Shown piece after piece: positions 1-6,957 of a DNA stretch of 10,198 nucleotides. The notes under the pieces are model-generated. The model was not told the origin of the DNA. It was given only the letters and a program-made list of their open reading frames with translations, and ran no database searches. Position 1 is the stretch's first letter. Each line of letters opens with the position of its first letter. The position numbers were made by a program, and so were the translations under genes. Source of the stretch: Spirochaetota bacterium (GTDB taxonomy: Bacteria; Spirochaetota; Spirochaetia; DSM-27196; PWMO01); contig JAAAOH010000020.1 in the NCBI GenBank assembly GCA_009908925.1, forward strand, positions 1 through 10,198, in the 5' to 3' direction.

Positions 1-99
1 GTGGTTCCGGTGTCTTAATTGTCGTCGAACCGCCGTATACGGAACCGTACGTACGGTGGTGTGAGAGGACGGCGGGGGTGACCCCGCCTCCTACTCTAT
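1..99 (+). mobile_element. Group II intron, 3' end (domains V and VI); body and any intron-encoded protein lie upstream of the window
   Basis: Seen: a domain V-like hairpin at 30-59. Its lower stem is CCGCCGTA (30-37) paired with TACGGTGG (52-59, one G-U pair), with a two-base CG bulge at 50-51, an upper stem TACG/CGTA and a GAAC loop (42-45). CGC at 31-33 sits where the catalytic triad is expected. Domain VI follows: GAG/AGGA (63-69) pairs with TCCT/CTC (89-96), leaving A93 bulged as the branch-point adenosine, and the inner stem GGCGGGG/CCCCGCC (71-77 with 82-88) closes a GTGA loop. The 3' splice site is probably after AT at 98-99. The spacing matches bacterial group II introns. Domain V looks about 4 nt shorter than the usual 34 and its loop is not GNRA, so splicing competence is uncertain. 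The intron ends about 20 bp from the kinase stop codon, in opposite orientation, as expected for insertion between genes. Confidence 0.8.
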
Positions 100-120
100 T
101 GCGGGGTTGTTCGGGGATAA

Positions 121-2328
121 TTACTCAGCGACGAAGCGTAGAACGGCTCTCGCGCCCCCTCCGTCGCGCTCGAAGCTGATTGTACCGCCCAGCTGTTCGG
201 CGAGAGCCCTGACCATGGACATACCGAAGGTCGAGGATTCTCCGGTCGTCGTCTCCGGGAGGCCCTTTCCGTTGTCTTCGACCACGATGGTCATGTCCCC
301 GCCGTCGGCAATGCTGCGAACATGAAGATGTCCGTCACCGCGGCCGGTGAACGCGTGTTTCATTGCGTTGGTGACGAGCTCGTTAACGATCAGCCCTAAG
401 GTCGACAGCCGCTTCCCGTCCAGAACACGGTCTTCGAGGTCGGTGGACACCCGCACGTTCATACCGGGCGGAAACGCACCGGCGAGGATGCGAACCAGAT
501 CCGCCAGATACTCCCGCATCGAGCCGGCGTCGTGCGCCTCGTTGCGGTAGAGGTGATCATACAGGGTTCCCATACTCCTGAATCTGCTCTGAGCATCTCT
601 CAGCGCGGCGACTGCCTCTGCGCTCTGAAGGGTATCAGCCTGGAGGGATAAGAGGCTCACCATGGTGTTCATGCTGTTCTTCACTCGGTGTTGAACTTCC
701 TTCAGCAGGGTTTCTTTCTCACGGACGAGCTCACGGATACGGGCATCGGCTCGCTTCTGTTCGGTGATGTCCATGGCGGTGAACGTCACGCCCTGGGAGA
801 TATCGGCAGGGTCGAGGGGTGTCGATGCAAGGAGGATGTCGATAACGGTTCCGTCTTTGCGCTTCCATCGGGTCTCGACTGTTCCGGTCCCGGATTCGGC
901 GATCCGGCGATACTTCTCCGTGCCGACAGACTCGTAATCGTCCCGGCTCGGGTAGAGGACGAGGGCAGAGTGCCCGATGAGCTCCGCTCTGGTGTAGCCT
1001 GTCATCGCGCAGAGCTTTTCGTTGGCCTCGAGGATTCTGCGCTCAGGGCCCTGGACCAGCCCGATTCCCGTCGGTGTCGCCCTGAAGACACTCAGCAGCC
1101 GGTTGCGACTCTCCGTCAACTCGGCGTCTGCGACCGTGCGCTCGGTTATGTCCTGTATAGTACCCAGTAAGCCGATCACCGCGCCGGCGGTGTCGGTGCG
1201 AACCCGGCCGATGCTATGGACAGTCCTCCAGTTTCCGTCATCACGGTGAATCCGATAGACCATATCGAAATCGCTCTGATACCGTATGCATTGTTCCACC
1301 TGCGCGTACACCGCCTCACGATCCTCTTCGTGAATCAGGGCCGCGTAGTTCTGCATCGTCGGCTCGAACCGGCTTGCATCGAGTCCGAAGATGCGATAGG
1401 TCTCCTCCGACCAGAAGGCCGCACCCGACTGCAGGTCGATGTCGTAGTGACCCATGTGAGCTATGGATTCCGCGGCTCGAAGCCGCTCGGCGATTCTCTT
1501 CTTTTCGGTCAGGTCCCGTCCTATTATCAGGGCCGCCGGCCGCTCGTCATAGACGATCGGGATGGAGCTCGACTCCGCCCACAGCGTCCCGCCGTCCTTC
1601 CTCAGAAGCACCATCTCCTGTGGCGCGTTCTCACGGCCCGCCGCGATCTCTGCGAGGCGTTGCTTCACGGCCGTGTGCGATTCGGGAGCAATCGTACTCA
1701 TAGCCGGGGTCCCGACAAGCTCCTCCGGGGACGAGTAGCCGAGCAGGGCGGCTCCATAGGGGTTCGCATAGACGTACGAGCCGTTCTGGACGACAAGAAT
1801 CGAAACCGGGGCCGACTCCAGGAGCTGGTGGTGCTCCTTTCTCCGCTTCTCGAGCTCCTCCTCTACGAGGCGTTCCGGAGTCATATCGCGGGTGTTGGCT
1901 ACCACGCCCTCTATTGCGTTTTCCTCGTCGTAGTAGGGGTAGTAGGTGACCTGAACGAAGCGTTTCCCGAGTGTCGGATACTCAACCCAGGTTCTGTACT
2001 GCACGGTCTCACCGTCGAGACAGCGATCGAAACGTTCCTTTACAGAGTTCTGGAAGAACTCGTCTCCGAGGTAGTCGCGGACATGGAGGCCGACCAGACT
2101 CTTCGCCTTCCGGCCCGAGAAACGCTCGTACGCTTTGTTTACGATTCTATATCGGTAGCATCGATCGAGAAGCCCTATTCCGTCACGGGTCGAGGACACG
2201 ATGTGCTCGAACTGGCGCAGATACTCCTCGTTTCGGAGGCGCTCGGTGATGTCCTGCACATGGGTGACGAAATGCAGCGGCTCTCCCAGCGAGTCGCGCA
2301 GCAGTATCGTACTGACGTCGGTCCACAC
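121..2328 (-). CDS. Histidine kinase, C-terminal part: PAS repeats + HisKA_2 + HATPase (downstream half of a frameshifted gene)
   Basis: Together with the receiver/PAS fragment upstream this is one gene of about 954 codons. In this 735-residue reading frame I see PAS domains at roughly 38-156, 166-278, 284-402 and 408-526, several ending in the usual D-I-T-E type boundary. A HisKA_2 dimerisation domain follows with phospho-acceptor His547 in EVQHRVKN (codon 688-690). The HATPase has an N-box NELVTNAMKH (Asn649), a G1 box DNGKGLP and a G2 box FGMSMV. EVQHRVKN is typical of the HisKA_2/HWE-like kinases. No membrane segment is visible, so a cytoplasmic sensor is likely; PAS ligands cannot be read from sequence. 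The GTG at 2326-2328 is only the first usable start in this frame: codons upstream to about 2386 continue a normal PAS domain (ETDTARF, YIHRDGHP), so the true N-terminus lies in the other fragment. The gene stops at 121-123, next to the group II intron end, with no clear terminator. Confidence 0.88.
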   Translation of the reverse strand: MWTDVSTILLRDSLGEPLHFVTHVQDITERLRNEEYLRQFEHIVSSTRDGIGLLDRCYRYRIVNKAYERFSGRKAKSLVGLHVRDYLGDEFFQNSVKERFDRCLDGETVQYRTWVEYPTLGKRFVQVTYYPYYDEENAIEGVVANTRDMTPERLVEEELEKRRKEHHQLLESAPVSILVVQNGSYVYANPYGAALLGYSSPEELVGTPAMSTIAPESHTAVKQRLAEIAAGRENAPQEMVLLRKDGGTLWAESSSIPIVYDERPAALIIGRDLTEKKRIAERLRAAESIAHMGHYDIDLQSGAAFWSEETYRIFGLDASRFEPTMQNYAALIHEEDREAVYAQVEQCIRYQSDFDMVYRIHRDDGNWRTVHSIGRVRTDTAGAVIGLLGTIQDITERTVADAELTESRNRLLSVFRATPTGIGLVQGPERRILEANEKLCAMTGYTRAELIGHSALVLYPSRDDYESVGTEKYRRIAESGTGTVETRWKRKDGTVIDILLASTPLDPADISQGVTFTAMDITEQKRADARIRELVREKETLLKEVQHRVKNSMNTMVSLLSLQADTLQSAEAVAALRDAQSRFRSMGTLYDHLYRNEAHDAGSMREYLADLVRILAGAFPPGMNVRVSTDLEDRVLDGKRLSTLGLIVNELVTNAMKHAFTGRGDGHLHVRSIADGGDMTIVVEDNGKGLPETTTGESSTFGMSMVRALAEQLGGTISFERDGGGARAVLRFVAE

Positions 2329-2990
2329 CGGGTGACCGTCCCTGTGGATGTAGCGCTTCGAGAAACGCGCCGTGTCCGTCTCACCCCACCCCCCAGCATC
2401 GCCCGCACATAGCGGAAGCTGATGTCGATGTCATCCGGGTGTGTGAGGTCGGTGAAGTTGACCGCCTGAACCTCCGCGACCGAGCGGCCCACGATTTCCG
2501 CGAATGCCGCGTTCGCACGCAGGAGCTCGCCCGAGGCCGAGGTCAGCACCATGCCGACCGAGACGCTTTCGAAGGCGGACCGGAACTTTCTTTCGCTCTC
2601 CCGGAGCCGGAACGCCATCTTCAGCGATGCGAGAAGAACGGTATCTCCGGAGTTCTTCACGATATAGCCGTACGAAGTTATCAGTTCTGTCTTCTCGACA
2701 ACTTCCTGCTCGGTGTGTCCGGAGAGAAACACGATCGGAATGTCATACGTGTCAAGAATGATCTTTGCCGCCGCGGTCCCGTCGATTCCCGGTCCGAGGT
2801 CGATATCCATCAGGATCAGGTCGATGTCCGAGGTTCCGAGTGCGAGCTCGACCGCTTTCTCTCCCGTGTCGGCGGTGATGACCGCGTAGCCGTGGCGCTC
2901 GAGGAGTATCCGTTCGGTTGCCGCCACGAGGGCTTGATCCTCTACGAGGAGGATGGTCCTCTGTCGGTTCTCTTCCAAAGCCCCCCCCAT
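2175..2990 (-). CDS. Hybrid kinase, N-terminal part: receiver domain + first PAS (upstream half of the same frameshifted gene)
   Basis: Residues 11-125 form a CheY-like receiver: acidic pair Glu17-Asp18 in LLVED, phospho-acceptor Asp62 in LMDIDLG, Ser90 in FLSGHT and Lys112 in YIVKN, all the conserved active-site residues. A PAS domain starts at about residue 134 (ERKFRSAF) and is normal through AMLGG near residue 201. After that the frame reads arginine/serine-rich nonsense to a stop at 2175-2177, while the sensible PAS sequence continues in the neighbouring frame. The break coincides with a 5-bp tandem duplication at 2383-2392. Removing one copy gives MLGG followed by ETDTARF and joins the halves. 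As sequenced, the product would be a receiver with a truncated PAS. The start is uncertain: ATG at 2988-2990 lacks a good Shine-Dalgarno site and is followed by a run of G. A TTG four codons later is an alternative, with the G-run as its ribosome site. Confidence 0.85.
   Translation of the reverse strand: MGGALEENRQRTILLVEDQALVAATERILLERHGYAVITADTGEKAVELALGTSDIDLILMDIDLGPGIDGTAAAKIILDTYDIPIVFLSGHTEQEVVEKTELITSYGYIVKNSGDTVLLASLKMAFRLRESERKFRSAFESVSVGMVLTSASGELLRANAAFAEIVGRSVAEVQAVNFTDLTHPDDIDISFRYVRAMLGGGVRRTRRVSRSATSTGTVTRCGPTSVRYCCATRWESRCISSPMCRTSPSASETRSICASSSTSCPRPVTE
2383..2392 (-). repeat. 5-bp perfect tandem duplication causing the kinase frameshift
   Basis: On the plus strand ACCCC occurs twice in a row (2383-2387 and 2388-2392); on the coding strand this is GGGGT GGGGT. 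Deleting one copy converts the reading to MLGG-ETDTARFSKRY, an unbroken PAS sequence that runs into the downstream half. The tract is C-rich, so a sequencing or assembly indel is possible, but correcting the frame needs +1 or -2 bases and a single exact repeat unit does it precisely. Confidence 0.75.
2981..2988 (-). repeat. G8 homopolymer overlapping the kinase start codon
   Basis: Reading on the minus strand, AT is followed by eight G residues (plus-strand C8 at 2981-2988) and then CTTTGG. The first G is the third base of the ATG. A one-base length change would shift ATG-initiated translation out of frame but would leave initiation at the nearby TTG unaffected. Whether the tract varies is unknown. 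Confidence 0.5.
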
Positions 2991-3323
2991 AACCAGAAGC
3001 CCGCCACGGCTGTTGAAAGGAAGTCGAATCCTGAGTAGCGGAGCAAATCTCTATGAAAACTGAAGATACAGTCTAGACGTATTCAGGTGAGTGTGCAATT
3101 GTTTTTTTGCGGCGTTGGCACCGGGATCGATCGGGAGCGCCCCAGGGGGCCGGCGCTCCCTTGTCCATCTTAATCCACGGCATCCCACTCGACCGAGTCG
3201 ACATTGTTGTACCACGCCTCGTCCCAACCGGCCGGCCGGCCGACCCTGTCAACGCAATGGCTGATAACGAGTTTGTGGCCTTATCTGCGAAAAAGCTTTC
3301 CACTGAAGTAAAGTTCGTCTATT
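2991..3323. other. Divergent intergenic spacer (333 bp), no confident gene
   Basis: The spacer separates the minus-strand kinase from the plus-strand transporter operon and should hold both promoters. I see a 9-bp stem hairpin (3133-3160), a (CCGG)n run CCGGCCGGCCGGCCG at 3228-3242, a small hairpin ACTCG/CGAGT at 3187-3198, and a sigma70-like promoter at its right end. For the kinase, a weak TTGCAC...17 bp...TAGACT pair reads on the minus strand near 3070-3103, too poor to annotate. Short open frames here show no recognisable domain or ribosome site. Confidence 0.5.
3133..3160. other. Strong GC hairpin in the divergent spacer
   Basis: GGGAGCGCC (3133-3141) and GGCGCTCCC (3152-3160) are perfect 9-bp inverted repeats around a 10-nt C/G-rich loop. 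On the plus strand the stem is followed by TTGTCCATCTT, only weakly U-rich, so it is a poor terminator. No gene ends just upstream on either strand, so it may be a relic, a transcription block between divergent promoters, or a protein site. Confidence 0.45.
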
Positions 3324-3325
3324 AT
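3297..3325 (+). promoter_or_regulatory. Candidate sigma70 promoter of the transporter operon
   Basis: TTTCCA (3297-3302, 4/6 to TTGACA) is spaced 17 bp from TATTAT (3320-3325, 5/6 to TATAAT). The predicted transcription start would be near 3332-3333, downstream of the ATG at 3324. If this promoter is used, translation must begin at the in-frame ATG at 3333 (leaderless), 3342 or 3345. Sequence match only. Confidence 0.35.
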
Positions 3326-3566
3326 GGCGCACATGAAAGAAATGATGCGCCATGGTCCGGGGCGGATCTATTTGATTGCGCTCCTGCTCTCGGTAGTCGT
3401 GTTCATCGCAGTCCTCTTCATGGGGGTTGCTGAACTCACCTCGGCGGGCGAGGCCGTTATCCTCTTCGGATGGATGACCATGCCGCTGGTTGTCGGTGTG
3501 CTCTTCGTCATTTTCTGGCTGGTTGCGTACCTCATCTACTTCTTTTTCTTCTGGCCCTATCGATAG
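3324..3566 (+). CDS. Small two-helix membrane protein, likely accessory subunit of the SSS symporter
   Basis: An 80-residue protein with a short basic N-terminus and two hydrophobic segments (about 15-37 and 47-77), ending in an aromatic stretch FFFFWPYR. I do not recognise a named family with certainty. Small two-TM proteins encoded directly before sodium:solute symporters are common (DUF4212, DUF485 and YhdT-type partners), and the position here fits that pattern. The stop TAG (3564-3566) overlaps the ribosome site of the symporter, implying translational coupling. The start is ambiguous: ATGs at 3324, 3333, 3342 and 3345 are all in frame, and none has a strong Shine-Dalgarno site. The promoter candidate favours one of the later three, which would remove only the first 3-7 residues and neither helix. 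Confidence 0.75.
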   Translation: MAHMKEMMRHGPGRIYLIALLLSVVVFIAVLFMGVAELTSAGEAVILFGWMTMPLVVGVLFVIFWLVAYLIYFFFFWPYR

Positions 3567-3578
3567 GAGTTCCCAATG
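3565..3578 (+). promoter_or_regulatory. Coupled ribosome binding site of the symporter gene
   Basis: AGGAG at 3565-3569 lies 6 nt before the ATG at 3576 and shares bases with the TAG stop of the small protein. Ribosomes ending there sit on the next initiation site, favouring balanced synthesis of the two proteins and deciding the symporter start. Confidence 0.8.
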
Positions 3579-5117
3579 GTAACAGCGATTGTTGCACTCG
3601 CCATCTTCGGCGCGGTCATTGTCGTCCTCATGGCGGCCTACGGCTATCGAATCTCGGCCAAGACGGCCGAAGACTACATGCTCGGTGGTCGCACGATCGG
3701 GGTCGTGGTTATGTTCTTCTTCGTTCTCTTCGCGATCTCTTCCTCCTGGACCTTCTACGGCTTTCCGGGACTGCTCTACACGCAGGGGCCCGGCTACGTC
3801 ATGTTCATCTGGGGAAGTGTTGCGGGTTTTGCGGGCCTCTACATGTTTCTCGGCCCGAGGCTGTGGGCACTTGCGAAGATAAATCGCTTTCTCTCTCCGG
3901 TCGAGGTGCTCGCCGAGCGATATGAGAGCAAGGCGCTGCGCCTCATTCTGAGCCTGAGCATTCTCGCCTTCATCGTGCCCTACGTCGGTATTCAGCCGCT
4001 CGGTGTCGGCGCCGGGTTCGAGGCGCTCACGGGCCTGCCCGCGGCATGGGGCGCCATCTATACGGCGGTAATCCTGATCGTGCTCGTTCTACTCGGCGGC
4101 ATGCGGATCGTCGCGTGGGTCAACATCTTCCTCGGCACCGTATACGTAACGGCGCTTCTCGGCAGCCTCATCTGGGTCGTCGTGAGGCTCTTCCCAGAGG
4201 GTGGTCTGGTGCAGGCCGCCGGCATCATCGCCGAGCGGAGTCCGGAGCTTCTGGCCGCGCCGGGGCCACAGGGAGAGTTCACCTCCATCGTGATGGCCGG
4301 CACCCTCATCGTGGGGCTGCTCGCCTTCAGCTGGCCGCATGTGGCCATCGGGTGTATGACGGCGCGGGACAAGTCGCTGTTCAAGTGGTTCCCGCTCCTG
4401 ATCTTCGTCTTCGGCGGACTCTTCTTCTATATTATACCGTTCATCTGGGGCTCGCTCGTTGCGCCCGCCGCCATTCCGCCGGCCGAGCTCGCTGAGATTG
4501 CCGCGCAGAACGGGGTGAGCGTGCAGGAGGAGGCAGACCGCGTGGTCCAGACCATCATAACGCGGAGTCTGCCCGAGTGGTTCGGAGTCTACGTCCTCCT
4601 CGGCGTCATTGCCGCGGCCGTCAGCACGGCGGCGGTACAGCTTATGACGAGTAGCGTTATCGTCAGCCGCGACGTCGTGCAGGGCCTGTTCAAAGAGGAC
4701 GCGAGCGATCTGCAGATTACCACCTGGGCCCGCTGGGCTGTGGTCGTTATCGTGCTGGCAAGTCTCGTCATGAGTGTGCTCAGCCGCGGCGCCATGGCGC
4801 TCTATCTCACCGACGTCAGCGTGCCCGGTTTCGCACAGTGGGCGCCCGCACTCGTCGGCGGGCTCCTGTGGAAGCGTGGAACCAGGCAGGGGGCAATCGC
4901 CGGTACGCTTGCCGGCGTGATCTATCTTGTGGCTTCCCTGCTCATCGTGGTCGGCGGGGAGCGCATTCTGGTGATCGGGCATCCGGTCATACCGAGCCTT
5001 CTCGTGAACACCGTGCTCTACATCGTGGTCAGCAAGCTCACACCACGACCCAGCGAGCAGATCGAGACCCAATTCTTTGACGAAGTGGAGGACTACCTCA
5101 GATCGGAGGCGCGTTGA
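3576..5117 (+). CDS. Sodium:solute symporter (SSS family, LeuT fold)
   Basis: 513 residues, a normal length for the family, with about 13 hydrophobic segments. Diagnostic features are YMLGGRTIG (34-42) after the first helix, the SSSWTFYGFPG region (55-65) and the helix with AAAVSTAAVQLM...SSVIVSRDV (346-367). This last carries the Ser350-Thr351 pair where SSS transporters bind the Na2 sodium ion, so Na+ coupling looks preserved. The C-terminus has a short acidic tail. It would import a small solute at the cytoplasmic membrane; substrate cannot be read directly. The downstream genes activate carboxylates (lipoate-ligase-like protein, acyl-CoA synthetase), so a monocarboxylate, fatty acid or lipoate-like acid is the best guess. 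The stop TGA (5115-5117) shares its final A with the ATG of the next gene, so the operon continued into that gene. No damage seen. Confidence 0.93.
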   Translation: MVTAIVALAIFGAVIVVLMAAYGYRISAKTAEDYMLGGRTIGVVVMFFFVLFAISSSWTFYGFPGLLYTQGPGYVMFIWGSVAGFAGLYMFLGPRLWALAKINRFLSPVEVLAERYESKALRLILSLSILAFIVPYVGIQPLGVGAGFEALTGLPAAWGAIYTAVILIVLVLLGGMRIVAWVNIFLGTVYVTALLGSLIWVVVRLFPEGGLVQAAGIIAERSPELLAAPGPQGEFTSIVMAGTLIVGLLAFSWPHVAIGCMTARDKSLFKWFPLLIFVFGGLFFYIIPFIWGSLVAPAAIPPAELAEIAAQNGVSVQEEADRVVQTIITRSLPEWFGVYVLLGVIAAAVSTAAVQLMTSSVIVSRDVVQGLFKEDASDLQITTWARWAVVVIVLASLVMSVLSRGAMALYLTDVSVPGFAQWAPALVGGLLWKRGTRQGAIAGTLAGVIYLVASLLIVVGGERILVIGHPVIPSLLVNTVLYIVVSKLTPRPSEQIETQFFDEVEDYLRSEAR

Positions 5118-5368
5118 TGGCGGACTGGAGATTGATTTACAACCCCGACGGGGACACCGCAGACGTGGTGGCGCATGGCGCCGCGGCGCCGCCGTGGCCG
5201 AAGGGCGCATCGCGGGTAAGTATCAGCTTTCGACGACTACGGTCCCTGATACGGTGATCATTCAGCAAAGCAGCAGGCAGGGCATCATTTCCGGAGCGGA
5301 TGTCCGCGTCGACCGCGATGCCGCCCGGGATGCGGGGATCGAGGTTGCGCAGGCGCCGCGGCAGGGGC
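5117..5368 (+). pseudogene. Lipoate-protein-ligase-like gene, N-terminal fragment (frameshifted, then interrupted)
   Basis: The gene starts at ATG 5117 inside the symporter stop (TGATG), reading MADWRLIYNPDGD. The start frame hits TGA at 5255-5257 after 46 codons. An 8-bp tandem duplication at 5177-5192 explains this; with one copy removed the protein reads VAHGAAVAEGRIAGKY, then PDTVII, VDRDAARDAGIEV and APRQG. This matches the N-terminal layout of LplA/BPL-superfamily ligases: WRLI start, an AEGR helix, then a D-x-E/D-A-A-R-x-x-GI-x-V segment before the RRxxGG loop. At GGGC (5365-5368) the reading passes in frame into acyl-CoA synthetase. The matching remainder of the ligase resumes at 6957, about 1.6 kb away. 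Family assignment rests on pattern matching from memory, not a search. Confidence 0.6.
5177..5192 (+). repeat. 8-bp perfect tandem duplication breaking the ligase N-terminus
   Basis: GGCGCCGC occurs twice in a row (5177-5184, 5185-5192). With both copies the frame goes to APPWPKG and an early stop. With one copy it reads HGAAVAEGRIAG and joins the ligase sequence that follows. GC-rich context could favour polymerase slippage. Confidence 0.75.
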
Positions 5369-6534
5369 GAAACAGCGCACGGGCGGTGGGAACGATTCCC
5401 CTGAGCGAACTCATGGCGAAAGGCTCGCGGAAGTTCGACGCCGCGCCGGTCGAGCCCGACGATCCCGCGGTCATCCTCTACACCTCGGGAACCACCGGCA
5501 ACCCGAAAGGGGTGACGCTCACCAACCGGAACATCCACTTCCAGTGCAACACCGTCGTTCCGTCCATCATCCCCTTCACCCACGAGGACCGGGTCGTCGG
5601 GGTTCTCCCCCTCTATCATGTGTACGGGCTCGCGAACGGCCTCATTGCCTGCGTGAACTACGGCGCCTGCATGGTCATGATCGCCCAGTACAGCCCGCAG
5701 AATCTCCTCGACGCGATCGCCGAGAACCATGCAAGCATCATGCCGGCGATCCCGAGCATGTACCAGCACCTGCTCACAGTTGCCCGCTCGCGCACGGCAC
5801 GCATCCCGAAGAGCCTGAAGTACTGCGTCTCCGGTGGAGCGCCGCTGTCGGTGTCCGTGCTGCGTGAGTTCATGACGGTCTTCGAAACCCAGATCTCGGA
5901 GGGCTACGGACTCACCGAGACGACCTCCAGCGTGTGCTGCAACGTCGCCGGTGACGGCTACAAAGAAGGAAGCATCGGGCATGCGGCAACCGGTGTCGAG
6001 ATAACTGTATTCGATGACGAAGGGAACGAGCTTGCGCCGGGAGAAGTCGGGGAGATCGTCATCAGAAGCGAAACCGTCACGCCCGGCTACTGGAACAACG
6101 ATGCCGCAACCGGTGAGTCCTTCAGCCCCGGGGGATGGTTTCACACCGGCGACCTCGGCTACGCCGATGAGGACGGAGTTCTCTTCATCACCGATCGGAA
6201 GAAGGACCTCATCATCCGGGGGGGCTTCAACATTTCCCCGCGCGAGGTGGAAGAGGTAATCATGCTTCATCCCAAAGTGCGGGAGGCTGCGGTTATCGCA
6301 GCCGAGAGCAAGCGTGGCGAGGAGACCGTCAAAGCCTTCATCGTGCTCCATGACGGGGAAGAGATGAGCGAACGGGAGGCTATCGATCATTGCGAGGAGA
6401 ACATGGCGCCCTACAAACGACCCAAAGTTGTCGAGTTCGTCGATACGCTGCCCAAGAGCGCGACGGGCAAGATTCTGCGAAATGAGCTTCGCGGTGAAGC
6501 CACGGACAAGCGACTAGTGGAGCGGGAGAGGTAA
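5369..6534 (+). pseudogene. Acyl-CoA synthetase (AMP-binding), C-terminal ~75%, lacking its N-terminal part
   Basis: An ANL-superfamily fatty-acid:CoA ligase from about GTIPLSELMAKG onward. All the core motifs from the P-loop on are intact: P-loop YTSGTTGNPKGV (5479-5514), YGLTET (5905-5922), HTGDLG with the ATP-ribose Asp at 6151-6153, the hinge DRKKDLIIRGGFN (6193-6231) and catalytic Lys in SATGKIL (6469-6471). The substrate-tunnel residues up to about residue 140 of a normal enzyme are absent at the front. Upstream codons in the same frame belong to the ligase fragment (and, before 5117, to an off-frame reading of the symporter end), so there is no natural start; GTG 5254 or ATG 5413 are possible but lack strong ribosome sites. 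The missing front lies immediately behind this gene, starting inside its own stop codon. Alone, this fragment is probably inactive. Confidence 0.85.
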
Positions 6535-6536
6535 TG
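6524..6536 (+). promoter_or_regulatory. Ribosome site and TAATG stop/start overlap joining the two synthetase pieces
   Basis: GGGAG (6524-6528) lies 5 nt before an ATG at 6534-6536 whose A is the last base of the TAA stop (6532-6534). This is a normal coupled start, so the N-terminal piece should be translated efficiently. If the synthetase was once uninterrupted, its ribosome site lay in the 3' end of a preceding coding sequence, possibly a tandem copy of itself. Confidence 0.7.
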
Positions 6537-6957
6537 TTTAAACGCGCGAAAGAACAGGGACCACCGCCGATGGGCCTCGGCCACACGCTCGAGGAAATCA
6601 CTCGCCGGTACCGGAAGCGGGAAGCTATCCGGTTCGAGGGGCAGGTAACGACGTATCAGGAGCTCGAGGAGAACGCGAACCGCGTAGCCGGCGGCCTTGC
6701 CGCTCTCGGCATCGGGGCAGGTGACCGGGTGGCGATCATGCTGCCGAACATCCCGGAGTTCGCCTACAGCTTTTTCGGCATACAGAAACTCGGCGCGGTA
6801 GCCGTACCCTTCAACACGATGTACAAGGGTCGTGAGATCAGCTTCATCCTCAAGGACTCCCGTGCCCGGGCGATCATCTGCCTGACGAACTTCGCGAACC
6901 TCATAAGCGAGATCAGGGACGACTGCCCGGACCTCGAGCACATCGTCGTCACCGGGC
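6534..6957 (+). pseudogene. Acyl-CoA synthetase, N-terminal fragment fused in frame to ligase C part
   Basis: From MFKRAKEQG the protein reads as the N-terminal subdomain of a fatty-acyl-CoA synthetase: TLEEITRRYRKREAI, TYQELEENANRVA, GDRVAIMLPN, AVPFNTMYKGREI and LEHIVVTG. This is the region expected before the P-loop, about 140 residues. Directly after GGGC (6954-6957) the sequence changes in frame to QRTLVFIDPEATVNV, which is not synthetase. Joining residue ...IVVTG here to RNSARAVGTIPLSEL at 5369 rebuilds a synthetase of about 529 residues, the normal size, with nothing missing. As written, the reading frame is a synthetase-ligase chimera that continues to a stop at 7418. Confidence 0.82.

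Noticed and set aside
1216..2412. Long plus-strand open frame opposite the kinase
   Set aside because: Shadow of the PAS domains on the minus strand; no recognisable fold or start signal.
3070..3103. Kinase promoter (TTGCAC-17-TAGACT, minus strand)
   Set aside because: Only 3/6 and 4/6 matches, too common by chance to annotate.
3073..3303. 76-codon minus-strand frame in the divergent spacer
   Set aside because: No ribosome site, no domain, low-complexity composition. It would overlap the spacer where both divergent promoters are expected.
5077..5116. ATG at 5077 as start of a 485-residue acyl-CoA synthetase
   Set aside because: The first 13 codons overlap the symporter out of frame, and the next 80 or so are ligase sequence; the ATG lacks a ribosome site and the synthetase front lies at 6534 instead.
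5137..6390. Long open frame on the minus strand opposite the acyl-CoA synthetase
   Set aside because: Antisense shadow of a high-GC gene. The plus frame carries every AMP-binding motif and the minus translation resembles no domain.
5369..6957. Two real adjacent synthetase paralogues, each independently truncated
   Set aside because: The two pieces are exactly complementary at one aligned position and share the same GGGC junction base pattern; independent truncations would not be expected to fit so precisely. Kept only as a tandem-array origin for the unit.
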